52,797 bases of DNA from an uncultured Prevotellaceae bacterium. Lineage in GTDB: Bacteria > Bacteroidota > Bacteroidia > Bacteroidales > Bacteroidaceae. Position numbers and translations under genes: made by a program. The notes below the pieces were generated by a model that saw only the letters and a program-made list of their open reading frames with translations, ran no database searches and was not told the origin of the DNA. The stretch lies in contig CACXYH010000023.1 in assembly GCA_902771785.1 (NCBI GenBank), forward strand, positions 1 through 52,797. Direction: 5' to 3'. This document shows, piece after piece, positions 7,594 to 16,364 of the stretch (positions are counted from its first letter, which is position 1; every line of letters begins with the position of its first letter).

Positions 7594-8861
7594 AGCAGAT
7601 AGTCTTTGAATTCGTCCACATCGTAGTTCTTCTTCTCCAACTGGCTGATGATGTCGCGGAAGATGTCACTCAGCCACTGGTAGCGCTCGGGTTTGTACTG
7701 CTTGTAGTAGAGCAACTGGTCGCGCAGCAGGCGCAGATAGTTCATGGCGTAGCCATCGGTTGAGCCCGAGAAGCGTTGCGTGTTCTTGATTTCTGGATGG
7801 AACGGCATGCGCAGATACTCCAGACGGTAACGCTGCTCTATATTGCGACGTTTTACACTTCTGTTGTCGTATGGCTTAGCCGAGTAGTGCATGGTCAGTC
7901 CCTCGTTATAAAGGCAGGCCTTCAGTTCGTCGGAAAGTCCTTGCCCGAGCGTGTATAGCCACATGTCGTGAGCTGAGAGATAGACGGGGCGCTTGGAGTG
8001 GTCGAAGATGTAGCGCATGATGGCTGCCAGTGTCTTGTCCTGCCACGTCGTCCACAACTGATTCCATACGTCATCGTTGAAGGGGATGCCAATGTGTCCA
8101 AACACATCTTTCACATATTCGGGGTTCATAGCGGCATCCTCGTCGTAGAGTATCTTATCCTTATGAACGCCCAGCACATGCTGCAGGATGAGTTTGCCGA
8201 CCATTTCGCCCGGATGGGGAGCGATATAGACACCGCCCTCTTCCATGCCTTGCAGTTCGTTGAAGTGGTACTGCAACAACTCCTCGGGATATTGCCCGCT
8301 CTCATAGTAGCGTGTCAACAGTCGGGTGAGCCGTACGGTGTCGCGCTTTGGAATGAGATACTGTATCCATAGTTCATAGTCGTCTGCCCAGGAGTCGTCG
8401 GGCAGCTTGGCGATGGCCGAATCGGCGTAAGCCTCGGTGTGCATGAACAACGTCGTCACGTCTGCTCCTTCGGGCACCTCGGGCTTGTAGCCGCCTTGGT
8501 AGGCACTATAATAGAAGGTATAGGTGCCGGGGATGGCCTTCTCCATGCGACCTACCACGTTTAGCTGCTTGCGATAGTCCTCCACAGCCCGCAGGTTTCT
8601 TGGACGCTCGGAATGCTGCATCCTCTGGTTCAACATCTGGTAAACCTTGCTTTCCGATACATCGAAGAGATTACGCCATGCGATCTCGTCGTTCGGGTGC
8701 TGGGTCACGAAGTCGTTCCAGTAGTTGTACATGCTGTCTAACTTCAAGGAGTCACCGAAGAAGAATCCTCCTACGTCTGCTTTGGTTCGCTCCGTTCCCT
8801 GTGCGCTGGCTCCCATCATCATTGTGGCGACTGCCAGCATTGAAATGATTCTCTGTTTCAT
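7590..8861 (-). CDS. secreted protein of unknown function, first gene of an ECF operon
   Basis: A 423-residue protein with a signal peptide (MKQRIISMLAVATMMMGASAQ). The mature part is rich in Tyr, Trp, Asp and Leu, with no cysteine cluster or repeat I can name and no recognised catalytic motif. Its helical, TPR-like feel is an impression only. The frame extends upstream to 8921, but the signal peptide begins at the ATG at 8861. The stop overlaps the sigma-factor start, so it is coupled to the envelope-stress-like sigma/anti-sigma pair and may be the exported effector or sensor of that module. Confidence 0.7.
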   Translation of the reverse strand: MKQRIISMLAVATMMMGASAQGTERTKADVGGFFFGDSLKLDSMYNYWNDFVTQHPNDEIAWRNLFDVSESKVYQMLNQRMQHSERPRNLRAVEDYRKQLNVVGRMEKAIPGTYTFYYSAYQGGYKPEVPEGADVTTLFMHTEAYADSAIAKLPDDSWADDYELWIQYLIPKRDTVRLTRLLTRYYESGQYPEELLQYHFNELQGMEEGGVYIAPHPGEMVGKLILQHVLGVHKDKILYDEDAAMNPEYVKDVFGHIGIPFNDDVWNQLWTTWQDKTLAAIMRYIFDHSKRPVYLSAHDMWLYTLGQGLSDELKACLYNEGLTMHYSAKPYDNRSVKRRNIEQRYRLEYLRMPFHPEIKNTQRFSGSTDGYAMNYLRLLRDQLLYYKQYKPERYQWLSDIFRDIISQLEKKNYDVDEFKDYLL

Positions 8862-8941
8862 AATTGATTTTTTTGAGGACGATTGGTACTCACCATCGCC
8901 TTGTTTTGACAGCATACACATGAAACGCAGAATCGTTCATT

Positions 8942-8986
8942 TTATTTTTCCATTGTGTCTTCTATTTCCATTACGGTTACTACCAT
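8942..8986 (-). other. possible 14-codon leader reading frame
   Basis: On the minus strand AAGGAGG (8998-8992) stands five bases before an ATG at 8986, followed by MVVTVMEIEDTMEK and a stop. A second short frame of 16 codons begins one base after that stop. A strong Shine-Dalgarno is unusual in this phylum. It could be a translated leader of the downstream operon or the relic of a gene end; the open frame extends upstream in phase to about 9030. Confidence 0.25.
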
Positions 8987-9054
8987 ATCCACCTCCTTCA
9001 CCACCTGCGGCTTAGTAAATTCAGGAGAGGGAAGTGCTTAGTCGAAGGGAGAGG

Positions 9055-9142
9055 GGTGCCTGTAATCGGGTGTAGAGGTGCCGGTTATCGAGGAGAAAGG
9101 TGCCGGTAATCGGGTGGGGAGGTGCCGATAATAAGGGGGAAA
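9055..9142. repeat. tandem array, four 22-bp units (GGTGCC type)
   Basis: Four units of exactly 22 bp start at 9055, 9077, 9099 and 9121, each beginning GGTGCC and most continuing GGTAATCGGGTG. A fifth, weaker unit may precede them from about 9033. The sequence is unrelated to the CGTTTTG arrays but has the same period. Together with the next feature it fills most of the gap between the secreted-protein gene and the HU-like gene. Confidence 0.85.
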
Positions 9143-9159
9143 CCCGGCAGGCGCTGTGT

Positions 9160-9242
9160 TGGCAGCGTGCGGGGATGATATTGGCAGCGCCCGCTGCCAA
9201 TCATGGCAACGGGCGGCGACGATGTTGGCAGCAAGCGCTGCC
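9160..9242. repeat. TTGGCAGC dyads spaced about 22 bp apart
   Basis: Copies of TTGGCAGC recur about every 21-23 bases, and two form hairpins: TTGGCAGC-GCCC-GCTGCCAA and GGCAGC-AAGC-GCTGCC. The second hairpin lies directly after the stop of the HU-like gene and could act as its transcript end, although no T-run follows. Confidence 0.65.
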
Positions 9243-9245
9243 AGC

Positions 9246-9887
9246 TTATTTTTTAACAGGGGAAGTGGTCGGAAGGAGTAGATAGTGCCACGTCCTTCCT
9301 TCATGATAGCGGCGCAGACGCGGATGGTCGCCCTCGCAGAGGCTGTCGAGATAGGCTTTGGCCGACTTGCGCTTCAGGTGGCTGAACTCCATGAAGGTGC
9401 TGATGGTGGTATAGCCGTTGCGGCATCTCTGGCGCAGGGCCTCTTCCATCGTCTTGGGGTCGTTCATCTGACTGTTGCCTACGGAGGTCTTCAGGCGGCG
9501 GAAGCCAGAGTGCGAGCAGTCGGCATCGCTGACGAACTGCTTCGAGGGGATGAACTCTATGCCGCCGTATCTCACGTCGTGTCCCGTCACCTTGTCGGGC
9601 TCGGTATGGTCGCCCAGCAGCTTCAGCTTGGGTGCAAACGAGCCGAAGGGCGTTTCTACGCGGCAGCCCTCGCTCAGCCAAGTGGTGGTCACCTCGCTGA
9701 GCAGGTCGAAGAGTCGCTTCATCTCGCCGCGGCTGGTATGCCGGTAGCGGGCGCAGAAGTCGTCGATGTCGTCGAGGTTGTACTTGCGCAGGATGACAGG
9801 CTCGGCATAGAGCAGCGGCTTGCCGTCGTCGCCCTTCGTAGGGCGTGGCTGCAGCTCGAACAGTATTCCGTCGGTCTTACGTGGCAT
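9246..9887 (-). CDS. HU-like DNA-binding protein (Bacteroidota long form)
   Basis: A 213-residue protein whose N-terminal part (about residues 20-125) fits the Bacteroidota HU-like family: YAEPVILRKYNLDDIDDFCA, then a helical segment with RGEMKRLFDLLSEV and the beta strand pair VETPFGSFAPKLKLLGDH. The C-terminal 80 residues look like a winged extension (GYTTISTFMEFSHLKRKSAK then DHPRLRRYHEGRTWHYLLL). It is basic and cytosolic, probably a nucleoid or regulatory protein. It lies 24 bases behind the Fic gene and is probably co-transcribed with it. Such proteins often lie near polysaccharide or mobile regions. Confidence 0.7.
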   Translation of the reverse strand: MPRKTDGILFELQPRPTKGDDGKPLLYAEPVILRKYNLDDIDDFCARYRHTSRGEMKRLFDLLSEVTTTWLSEGCRVETPFGSFAPKLKLLGDHTEPDKVTGHDVRYGGIEFIPSKQFVSDADCSHSGFRRLKTSVGNSQMNDPKTMEEALRQRCRNGYTTISTFMEFSHLKRKSAKAYLDSLCEGDHPRLRRYHEGRTWHYLLLPTTSPVKK

Positions 9888-9911
9888 AGTGGTTTTCCTT
9901 CCTTTGCTTTA

Positions 9912-10802
9912 TCATTTGTAACCTATCTTGAAATAGTTCAGTAGTGATTTGTACTGGTCTTGGGCTGTGAGGCACGTGTCGGTGAGGTAATCGTCAATGT
10001 GTCCCCATTCGTGCAGTCCTCGATAATAGAAGAACTTGAGGTCGTCGGTGATGATGAAAGGCACGATGTCACTGGCCAGACACTCCTTGAACATGAGCAG
10101 TCGCCCCACTCGACCGTTGCCGTCCTGGAAAGGATGGATGCGCTCGAATCTTACATGAAAGTCGAGGATATTCTCCAGCGTTTTCCGCTTATAGTGGTGA
10201 TAATCGCTGATGAGAGCCTTCATCTGCCGGTGAACCTCTTTGGGCTGACAAGTGTCCTGTCCGCCCACCTCGTTGGCTAACCGCTTGTAGTCGCCAACGG
10301 CAAACCAGTCCTTACGGCTGTCCGACGTCCCCGTCTTGAGCAACAGATGGAGCTGCTTGGCCATAGACTCCGTTATCGGTTCCTCAGCATGGTCGATGAT
10401 GTAGTCGATGCAGCGGAAGTGGTTCACCGTCTCAACGATATCGTCCACGTTGACCACCTCGTCTGTCATGCCGATAGTGTTTGTCTCGAAGATGTAGCGC
10501 GTCTGTTCATGCGTCAGACGGCTTCCCTCCATGTGGTTGGAGTTATAGGTCATGTCTATCTGCGTGCGGTGGTAGATACCGCCCTTTAGTCGCGCGTCCT
10601 TTTGCTCGCGTAGCATCGCAAGCAGGGGCGATGCCTGCTTACGGGCAGAACCGCGCTGTGGAAGGATGGCATCGGCGGGGATGTTCCACGTCTTTCCCGT
10701 GAGGAAGGCTCCATCAATCTTTCCGCTCGCGCAGTAGTTGCGGGCTGTACGCTCCGAAATGCCGAACTTCTCGGCAAACTGCATCACTGATATATACTCC
10801 AT
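9912..10802 (-). CDS. Fic-domain protein with N-terminal helix-turn-helix
   Basis: A 296-residue Fic-family nucleotidyl (AMP) transferase. The active-site loop HPFQDGNGRVGR is at residues 223-234, with the catalytic histidine at H223. An inhibitory-helix motif SNHMEG (S88-G93, the pattern S/T-xxx-E-G/N) precedes the Fic core, so this is the self-inhibited class with the helix in the same chain. Residues 1-45 form a small HTH/excisionase-like domain (FAEKFGISERTARNYCASGKI). The promoter carries three copies of TATCGGCAA-like sites, so self-repression is plausible. No cognate small antitoxin gene is present. The protein target is unknown. Confidence 0.85.
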   Translation of the reverse strand: MEYISVMQFAEKFGISERTARNYCASGKIDGAFLTGKTWNIPADAILPQRGSARKQASPLLAMLREQKDARLKGGIYHRTQIDMTYNSNHMEGSRLTHEQTRYIFETNTIGMTDEVVNVDDIVETVNHFRCIDYIIDHAEEPITESMAKQLHLLLKTGTSDSRKDWFAVGDYKRLANEVGGQDTCQPKEVHRQMKALISDYHHYKRKTLENILDFHVRFERIHPFQDGNGRVGRLLMFKECLASDIVPFIITDDLKFFYYRGLHEWGHIDDYLTDTCLTAQDQYKSLLNYFKIGYK

Positions 10803-10809
10803 CGTCGTC

Positions 10810-10872
10810 TATCGGCAAGCTTTTTTGTCTATTCTCGCTTGCAAAGATACTGTTTTTTGCCGATACCGGCAA
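10810..10872 (-). promoter_or_regulatory. Fic promoter with three possible operator half-sites
   Basis: TTG (10872-10870) and TATCTTTG (10849-10842) on the minus strand have a 20-base spacer, a good Bacteroidota promoter. TATCGGCAA occurs at 10810-10818, its inverse TTGCCGATA at 10857-10865, and a one-mismatch TACCGGCAA at 10864-10872. The last two form a dyad (TTGCCG-ATAC-CGGCAA) over the -33 element; the first lies between the -7 box and the start codon. Confidence 0.65.
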
Positions 10873-10900
10873 GAAAAGCCGCGATGTTATCCACCGCGGC
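10873..10900 (-). terminator. intrinsic terminator of the permease/ATPase operon
   Basis: The minus strand reads GCCGCG-(11-base loop)-CGCGGC followed by TTTTCTT, about 60 bases after the ATPase stop. The hairpin and T-run form a normal rho-independent terminator, placed just before the Fic promoter. Confidence 0.7.
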
Positions 10901-10958
10901 CCGTCTTTTTAACATTATTGCCTTCAGTTTATGCCCTCAGGTCATGCTGTCTGCGTTA

Positions 10959-11633
10959 CTACAGCTCCACATCCTGCACCACCTGGCCGTCCGAGAGGTT
11001 GATGACGCGCTGGGCGTAGCTGGCGTCGCGCTGCGAGTGGGTCACCATGACGATGGTGGCGCCCTCCTGGTGCAGCTGACTGAGCAGCTCCATCACCTCG
11101 CGGCCGTTCTTCGAGTCGAGGTTGCCCGTAGGCTCGTCGGCCAGGATGATTTTCGGACGGGCGACGACGGCACGGGCGATGGCCACACGCTGCTGCTGAC
11201 CGCCGGAGAGCTGGCGGGGGAAGTGCTTGGCACGGTGGCTGATGTCCATGCGGCGCATGGCCTCCTCCACGCGCTTACGGCGCTCGCTGCGGGGCATCCG
11301 CATGTAGAGCAGCGGCAGCTCGATGTTCTCTTCGACGCTGAGGTCGTCGATGAGGTTGAAACTCTGGAAGACGAAGCCGATGAGGCCCTTGCGCAGCTGG
11401 TCGCGCTGCGGCTCGTTGAGGTGGCTCACGTCCTGTCCGGCCAGCAGGTACTGGCCCTCCGTCGGGGCGTCGAGCAGTCCGAGGATGTTGAGCAGCGTCG
11501 ACTTGCCGCAGCCGCTGGGGCCCATGATGGCGACAAACTCGCCTTCGCTGACTTCGATGTTCACGCCGTTGAGGGCGATGGTGCGCACTTCTTCAGTAGT
11601 AAACGTGCGCTTGAGGTTTTTGGTCTGAATCAT
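10959..11633 (-). CDS. MacB/LolD-type ABC transporter ATP-binding protein
   Basis: A 224-residue ABC ATPase: Walker [10 protein letters not shown] (38-46), signature LSGGQQQR (142-149), Walker [12 protein letters not shown] (163-173) and the H-loop MVTHS. The length and the sequence around the Q-loop ([21 protein letters not shown]) fit the mechanotransmission branch (MacB, LolD, FtsE). These ATPases do not import but drive periplasmic pumping through FtsX-type permeases. It is the last gene of the operon, 6 bases after the second permease, and would energise both. A second ATPase at 37951 serves the other efflux locus. Confidence 0.9.
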   Translation of the reverse strand: MIQTKNLKRTFTTEEVRTIALNGVNIEVSEGEFVAIMGPSGCGKSTLLNILGLLDAPTEGQYLLAGQDVSHLNEPQRDQLRKGLIGFVFQSFNLIDDLSVEENIELPLLYMRMPRSERRKRVEEAMRRMDISHRAKHFPRQLSGGQQQRVAIARAVVARPKIILADEPTGNLDSKNGREVMELLSQLHQEGATIVMVTHSQRDASYAQRVINLSDGQVVQDVEL

Positions 11634-11639
11634 ATTGCT

Positions 11640-13865
11640 TTATTGTTCTTTGAGTATTTGATAGGGTTTTATGCGGGTTGCCTTCCACACCTGATACCAG
11701 AGCGTGAGGGCGCAGAGGACGAGGATGAGGGCGATGCTCACCAGCGGAATCCACCAGGCGAAGCTGGTGCGGATGGTATAGCTGGCCATGAGCCGATGGA
11801 CGATGAGCAGGCTGACGGGCAGCGAGGCCACGGCGGCGATGCCGAAGATGATGAGATAGCGGCGCGAGAGCAGCAGGGCGATGTCGCGGAAGGTGGCGCC
11901 GTTCACCTTGCGCAGGGCAATCTCGCGGAAGCGGCGGCGCACGTCGAACATCATCAGGCCCAGCACGCCAAGACACGTCACGGCGATGGCCAGCAGCGAG
12001 AAGGTGACAAAGATGCGAGCCGTGCGCTGATCCTCCTTGTAAAGCTCAAGCCGCTTGTCTTCCACCCACTGGTATTTGAGCTCGCTGGTGCCGAAGAGCT
12101 CCATCTCAAGGTCCTTCAGGTTGCGGATGATGTCGTCCTCGTGCCCTTCGGCCACATCGAGCAGGTAGTTGCGTCCCTCCATCTGGCGGGCATCAAACAG
12201 GAAGTCTTTCTCCCACTTCGAGAACATGAGGATCAGCGGGCGCACCGGCTCCGACTGACGGCCCGTGTTGAAGTCGCGCACGACGCCCACAATGCGGAAA
12301 GGCGGATTGTATTTCTCACTCGCAGCAGTCCAGAAGATGCGGTCGGCAAACTGCACGAGGTCGGTCTCGCGGTTCTTGATGCCTAATGCCTTGATGGCCG
12401 CCTCGTTGGCCACGCAGGCATAGTCCTTCATCGACAGACTGTCGTCGGGCAGCACGCCCTCCACCAGTTGCAGGCCGTACATGCGAGCTGCTCCGCCTGT
12501 CATGTACAGCATGTCGATGCTGCTGCCGTCAGCAAGCCCAACGGGGAAGCTGCCGTTGATGAAATCCTCATTCACGTCGATGCCTTTCAAGTAGGGCAAT
12601 GCCTGTAGCCGTTGCCGCACGACTTCTGTCTGACTCTTTTTCTTCTCCATCATGGCTTCCCATTCCCCCTGTGTCCACGACCCTCGGTTCGACGGCGGAT
12701 AGATGACGGCGTTGAGCAGGCCCTTGGTGCGGAAGCCTGGGTCGGCACTCATCATCACGTGCAGCTGCCGCATGAAGTAGATGCTGACCATGAGCAAGGC
12801 GAGGGAGATGAAGAACTGGAAGCCCACCCCTAACCCCTCCCGAAGGGAGTGGAATGAGTTCGTTGGTATGCTGCTCGCTATCAGCGGCAACCCGAAGATA
12901 ACAGCCAGCGTGAGCGCTACGTCGAACTTCCAACGGCGCACGTGCAGCTCATGACGGCGGTGGGAACGCATCACGGCGAAGAGGTTCACGAAGTTGAACA
13001 ATCCCACGCCGAGCAGCAGCGCAGCCACGAAGAGCAGCATCCACAGGTGGGCAGCTGAAGCGCTGGGAACGACACAGGAATATTCACCCCAATAGCCTTT
13101 GGCGAAAATCTTCTGCAGCTCCTGCGTATAAGGCTGCAGTCCATATCGCACGGGGCGGTCTGAGAACATACCCAACCGCTGCTCTGGCTGGCGCTTGTTG
13201 TAGTCACTGACGCTGGCCCCCTCGCGCAGTCGGACGACTCCGATGGCAATGCTGTTTTGAGGGGCGTAGAAGTCCCCGTCGCCGTAGTCGGCAATGTCGA
13301 AGCGGATGCTCGACTTGGTGCTGGGCTGGCGGAACACGCCCACGACGGTGTTCACGTCGCCGTCGCCCACGTTAATGGTCTTGCCCACGGCGCTTTCGCC
13401 GGGAAACAGCCGCGCCGCCAGCTCCTCGCTGACCATGCACTGGCCTTTGGCCCGCAGCTCCAGCGTGCCTTCCACCGCTTCTAATGGATAGACCTGCGCG
13501 AAAGCACTGTCCACGCTGAGGGCTTGGGGATAGAATGTCTCGCCCTTCTCCGGCGTGACGGCATACATCTCGCGCAGGTGGATGTTCGTCCAGCACTCCA
13601 CGTCGCTCTGGTTCAAGACGGGCGAGACGAATTGTGACTCGTGGTTGGGGTCGAAGGTCTCGATGGGACGCCAGTCGCCTTCCCCCTCAATCTGCACGCA
13701 GCAGAGGAAGGTGCGGTCGAGGGCAGGCATGAAGTGGTCGATGGTCCACTCCTGATAGAGGTAGCGGCTGATGATGACGGTGCCGCTGAGCGAGATGATG
13801 AGGCCCAGCAGCGACAGCGCCGTGTAGCCCTTCATTCGGCTGATGATACGAAATGCTTGTTTCAT
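11640..13865 (-). CDS. MacB-like ABC permease, second copy, with an internal deletion
   Basis: A 741-residue full-length FtsX/MacB-type permease with two halves, each a membrane anchor, a periplasmic domain and an FtsX membrane block. It is a tandem paralogue of the next gene upstream: the first 58 residues are identical and the C-terminal 130 nearly so. Directly after RSHRRHELHVRR this copy lacks a run of 50 residues (LFGASRWDVFCQL to IAVMPQ in the sister) and resumes at WKFDVALTLAV. The loss removes one membrane helix of the first FtsX block, so topology of the N-half should be altered. The frame is open throughout. It also has the repeat-derived peptide SLREGLGVG. Functional state is uncertain. 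Confidence 0.85.
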   Translation of the reverse strand: MKQAFRIISRMKGYTALSLLGLIISLSGTVIISRYLYQEWTIDHFMPALDRTFLCCVQIEGEGDWRPIETFDPNHESQFVSPVLNQSDVECWTNIHLREMYAVTPEKGETFYPQALSVDSAFAQVYPLEAVEGTLELRAKGQCMVSEELAARLFPGESAVGKTINVGDGDVNTVVGVFRQPSTKSSIRFDIADYGDGDFYAPQNSIAIGVVRLREGASVSDYNKRQPEQRLGMFSDRPVRYGLQPYTQELQKIFAKGYWGEYSCVVPSASAAHLWMLLFVAALLLGVGLFNFVNLFAVMRSHRRHELHVRRWKFDVALTLAVIFGLPLIASSIPTNSFHSLREGLGVGFQFFISLALLMVSIYFMRQLHVMMSADPGFRTKGLLNAVIYPPSNRGSWTQGEWEAMMEKKKSQTEVVRQRLQALPYLKGIDVNEDFINGSFPVGLADGSSIDMLYMTGGAARMYGLQLVEGVLPDDSLSMKDYACVANEAAIKALGIKNRETDLVQFADRIFWTAASEKYNPPFRIVGVVRDFNTGRQSEPVRPLILMFSKWEKDFLFDARQMEGRNYLLDVAEGHEDDIIRNLKDLEMELFGTSELKYQWVEDKRLELYKEDQRTARIFVTFSLLAIAVTCLGVLGLMMFDVRRRFREIALRKVNGATFRDIALLLSRRYLIIFGIAAVASLPVSLLIVHRLMASYTIRTSFAWWIPLVSIALILVLCALTLWYQVWKATRIKPYQILKEQ

Positions 13866-13867
13866 GT

Positions 13868-16258
13868 TTAGTTCTCTTTCAATACTTTATAGGGCTTTAT
13901 GCGGGTGGCCTTCCACACTTGATACCACAGCGTGAGGGTGCAGAGGGCGAGGATGAGGGCGATGCTCACGAGCGGAATCCACCAGGCGAAGCTGGTGCGG
14001 ATGGTGTAGCTGGCCATGAGCCGATGGATGACGAGCAGGCTGACGGGCAGCGAGGCTATGGCAGCAATGCCGAAGATGATGAGATAGCGGCGCGAGAGCA
14101 GCAGGGCGATGTCGCGGAAGGTGGCACCGTTCACCTTGCGCAGGGCAATCTCGCGGAAGCGGCGGCGCACGTCGAACATCATCAGGCCCAGCACGCCGAG
14201 GCACGTCACGGCGATGGCCAGCAGCGAGAAGGTGACGAAGATGCGGGCGGTGCGCTGGTCTTCCTTGTAGAGGTCCTGGCGCTGGTCTTCCACCCATTGG
14301 TATTTGAGCTCGGTGGTGCCAAAAAGTTCCATCTCGAGGCCTTTCAGCTCGCGGATGATGTCGTCCTCGTGGCCTTCGGCGATGTCGAACAGGAAGTTGC
14401 GCCCCTCCATCTGGTGGGCGTCTAAGATGTCGTAGTCCTTCTGCCACGTCTCGAACATCAACAGCAGGGGCTTGACGGGCTCCGACTGCCGTCCGTTGTT
14501 GAAGTCGCGGACCACGCCAACGATGCGGTAGGGCGGGTTGTAGTTGGGGTCGACACCGTCTCCCCACCAGATGCGGTCGGCAAACTGCACCTGGTCGGTC
14601 GCGATGTCCTTGATACCCAGCGAGCGGATGGCAGACTCGTTGGCTACGCAGACATAGTCGTGCCTCGACAGCGTGTCGCTAGGCAGCTCGCCCTCTATGA
14701 GCGTCAGGCCGTACATCCGCGCTTCGTCGCCTGTGATATACATGATGTCGATATTATCGCCGTTGGCGAGTTTCACGTTGGCATCGGTGTTGAAGATATC
14801 GTTGTACCAGGTGATGCCCTTCAGGTAGGGCAACGCCATCAAGCGCTGCTTCACCACCTCGGCGTTGCTTTTCTGCTTCTCTATCATGACGTTGAACTCT
14901 TCCATTGTCCATGACCCTCGGTTCGACGGCGGATAGATGACGGCCGTGAGCAGGCCCTTGGTGCGGAAGCCTGGGTCGGCACTCATCATCACGTGCAGCT
15001 GGCGCATGAAGTAGATACTGACGGTGAGCAGGGCGAGGGAGATGAAGAACTGGAAGCCCACCCCTAACCCCTCCCGAAGGGAGTGGAATGAGTTCGTCGG
15101 TATGCTGCTCGCTATCAGCGGCAACCCGAAGATAACAGCCAGCGTCAGCCCTACGTCGAATTTCCACTGCGGCATCACCGCTATATTATAATAGGTGGCG
15201 AGCATCGGCTCGGCCAGTTCCACTACTGTCCACACACCAATCATGGTGAGGACGGCCACGAGGAATGTCTCGGCATAGAGCTGGCAGAAGACATCCCAGC
15301 GCGAGGCGCCGAACAGGCGGCGCACGTGCAGCTCGTGGCGGCGGTGTGAGCGCATCACGGCGAAGAGGTTCACAAAGTTGAACAGTCCCACGAACAACAG
15401 CAGCACGGCCACGAAGAGCAGCATCCACAGATGGGTGGCAGAGGCACAGTGAACAAAGCAGGCACAGTTAGCAAACCAGTGATAGCCCACGCCCCATTCA
15501 TCATGCAACTTCTGCGTATAGGGCTGCAGGCCGTAGCGCACGGGGTGGTCGCTGAACATCGAGAGCCGCTGCTCGGGCTGACGCGCGTTGTAGTCGCGCA
15601 CGCTGGTTCCCTCGCGTAGCTGGACGACGCCGATGCCGACGCTGTTCCCTGGGGAATAGAAGTCCTCACCGGCATAGTCGGCGATGTCGAAACGGATGCT
15701 CGACTTCGTGGCGGGCTGGCGGAACACGCCCACGACAGTGTTCACGTCGGCTTCTTCGCCCACGGTGACGGTCTTACCCACGGCGCTCTCACCAGGGAAG
15801 AGCCGCGCCGCCAGCCCCTCGCTCACGATGCACTGGCCGTTGGCCCTGAGTATGAGCGTCCCCTCAACGGCTTCCAGCGGAAAGACCCGCGTGAACATAG
15901 AGTCGACGCTGACGGCAGGCGGATAGAAGGATTCGCCTTGCTCGGGCTTGATGGAGTACATGGAGCGAAGGTACACGTTGGTCCAGCACTCCACGTCGCT
16001 CTGCCCCTCGACGGGTGAGACGAAATGCGACTGGTGGTTGGGGTCGTCGGTCGTTATCGTCATCCAGTCGGCCTCGCCTTCGTGTTGCACGCAGCAGAGG
16101 AAGGTGCGGTCGAGTGCGGGCATGAAGTGGTCGATGGTCCACTCCTGGTAGAGATAGCGGCTGATGATGACGGTGCCGCTGAGCGAGATGATGAGGCCCA
16201 GCAGCGACAGCGCCGTGTAGCCCTTCATGCGGCTGATGATACGAAATGCTTGTTTCAT
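13868..16258 (-). CDS. MacB-like ABC permease, full-length copy
   Basis: A 796-residue inner-membrane permease of the two-halved MacB-like type common in Bacteroidota. An N-terminal helix (about 15-37) precedes a large periplasmic domain. A first FtsX block contains the conserved RRLFGASRWDVF, then a second helix and periplasmic domain, and a C-terminal FtsX block with IALRKVNGATFRDIALLLSRR. It would couple ATP hydrolysis to export or extraction of a periplasmic substrate through the adaptor and TolC. It is the first gene behind the sigma-54 promoter at 16296-16311. The peptide SLREGLGVG in the middle is encoded by a GC-rich palindromic repeat. Substrate is unknown; antimicrobial peptides, lipids and proteins are family precedents. 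Confidence 0.9.
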   Translation of the reverse strand: MKQAFRIISRMKGYTALSLLGLIISLSGTVIISRYLYQEWTIDHFMPALDRTFLCCVQHEGEADWMTITTDDPNHQSHFVSPVEGQSDVECWTNVYLRSMYSIKPEQGESFYPPAVSVDSMFTRVFPLEAVEGTLILRANGQCIVSEGLAARLFPGESAVGKTVTVGEEADVNTVVGVFRQPATKSSIRFDIADYAGEDFYSPGNSVGIGVVQLREGTSVRDYNARQPEQRLSMFSDHPVRYGLQPYTQKLHDEWGVGYHWFANCACFVHCASATHLWMLLFVAVLLLFVGLFNFVNLFAVMRSHRRHELHVRRLFGASRWDVFCQLYAETFLVAVLTMIGVWTVVELAEPMLATYYNIAVMPQWKFDVGLTLAVIFGLPLIASSIPTNSFHSLREGLGVGFQFFISLALLTVSIYFMRQLHVMMSADPGFRTKGLLTAVIYPPSNRGSWTMEEFNVMIEKQKSNAEVVKQRLMALPYLKGITWYNDIFNTDANVKLANGDNIDIMYITGDEARMYGLTLIEGELPSDTLSRHDYVCVANESAIRSLGIKDIATDQVQFADRIWWGDGVDPNYNPPYRIVGVVRDFNNGRQSEPVKPLLLMFETWQKDYDILDAHQMEGRNFLFDIAEGHEDDIIRELKGLEMELFGTTELKYQWVEDQRQDLYKEDQRTARIFVTFSLLAIAVTCLGVLGLMMFDVRRRFREIALRKVNGATFRDIALLLSRRYLIIFGIAAIASLPVSLLVIHRLMASYTIRTSFAWWIPLVSIALILALCTLTLWYQVWKATRIKPYKVLKEN

Positions 16259-16295
16259 TGATGCTTTGATGCTAAATACTTACACCAATCTTATA

Positions 16296-16311
16296 TCAAT
16301 AATCGTGCCAA
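16296..16311 (-). promoter_or_regulatory. sigma-54-type promoter of the permease/ATPase operon
   Basis: The minus strand reads TTGGCACG-ATTA-TTGA, 37 bases before the permease ATG. The -24 half is a perfect match to consensus; the -12 dinucleotide is GA for GC. It lies directly after the genes of an NtrC-type regulator and its kinase. Confidence 0.75.
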
Positions 16312-16354
16312 AACGACAAAGCGCTGATTCTGTGTGTGTTGCCAGAATCAACGC
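16310..16354 (-). terminator. hairpin after the kinase gene, probable terminator
   Basis: The minus strand has GCGTTGATTCTG and CAGAATCAGCGC arms (one mismatch, 10-base loop) followed by TTTGTCGTTTT. It stands between the kinase stop and the sigma-54 element, so it would separate regulator transcription from the permease operon. Confidence 0.6.
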
Positions 16355-16364
16355 TGCTCTCGGT

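Noticed and set aside
10839-12386. Plus-strand open frame of 515 codons opposite the ATPase and permease genes
   Set aside because: It is antisense to genes with clear ABC motifs and has the His/Val/Glu/Ala-rich composition of a GC-rich shadow frame.
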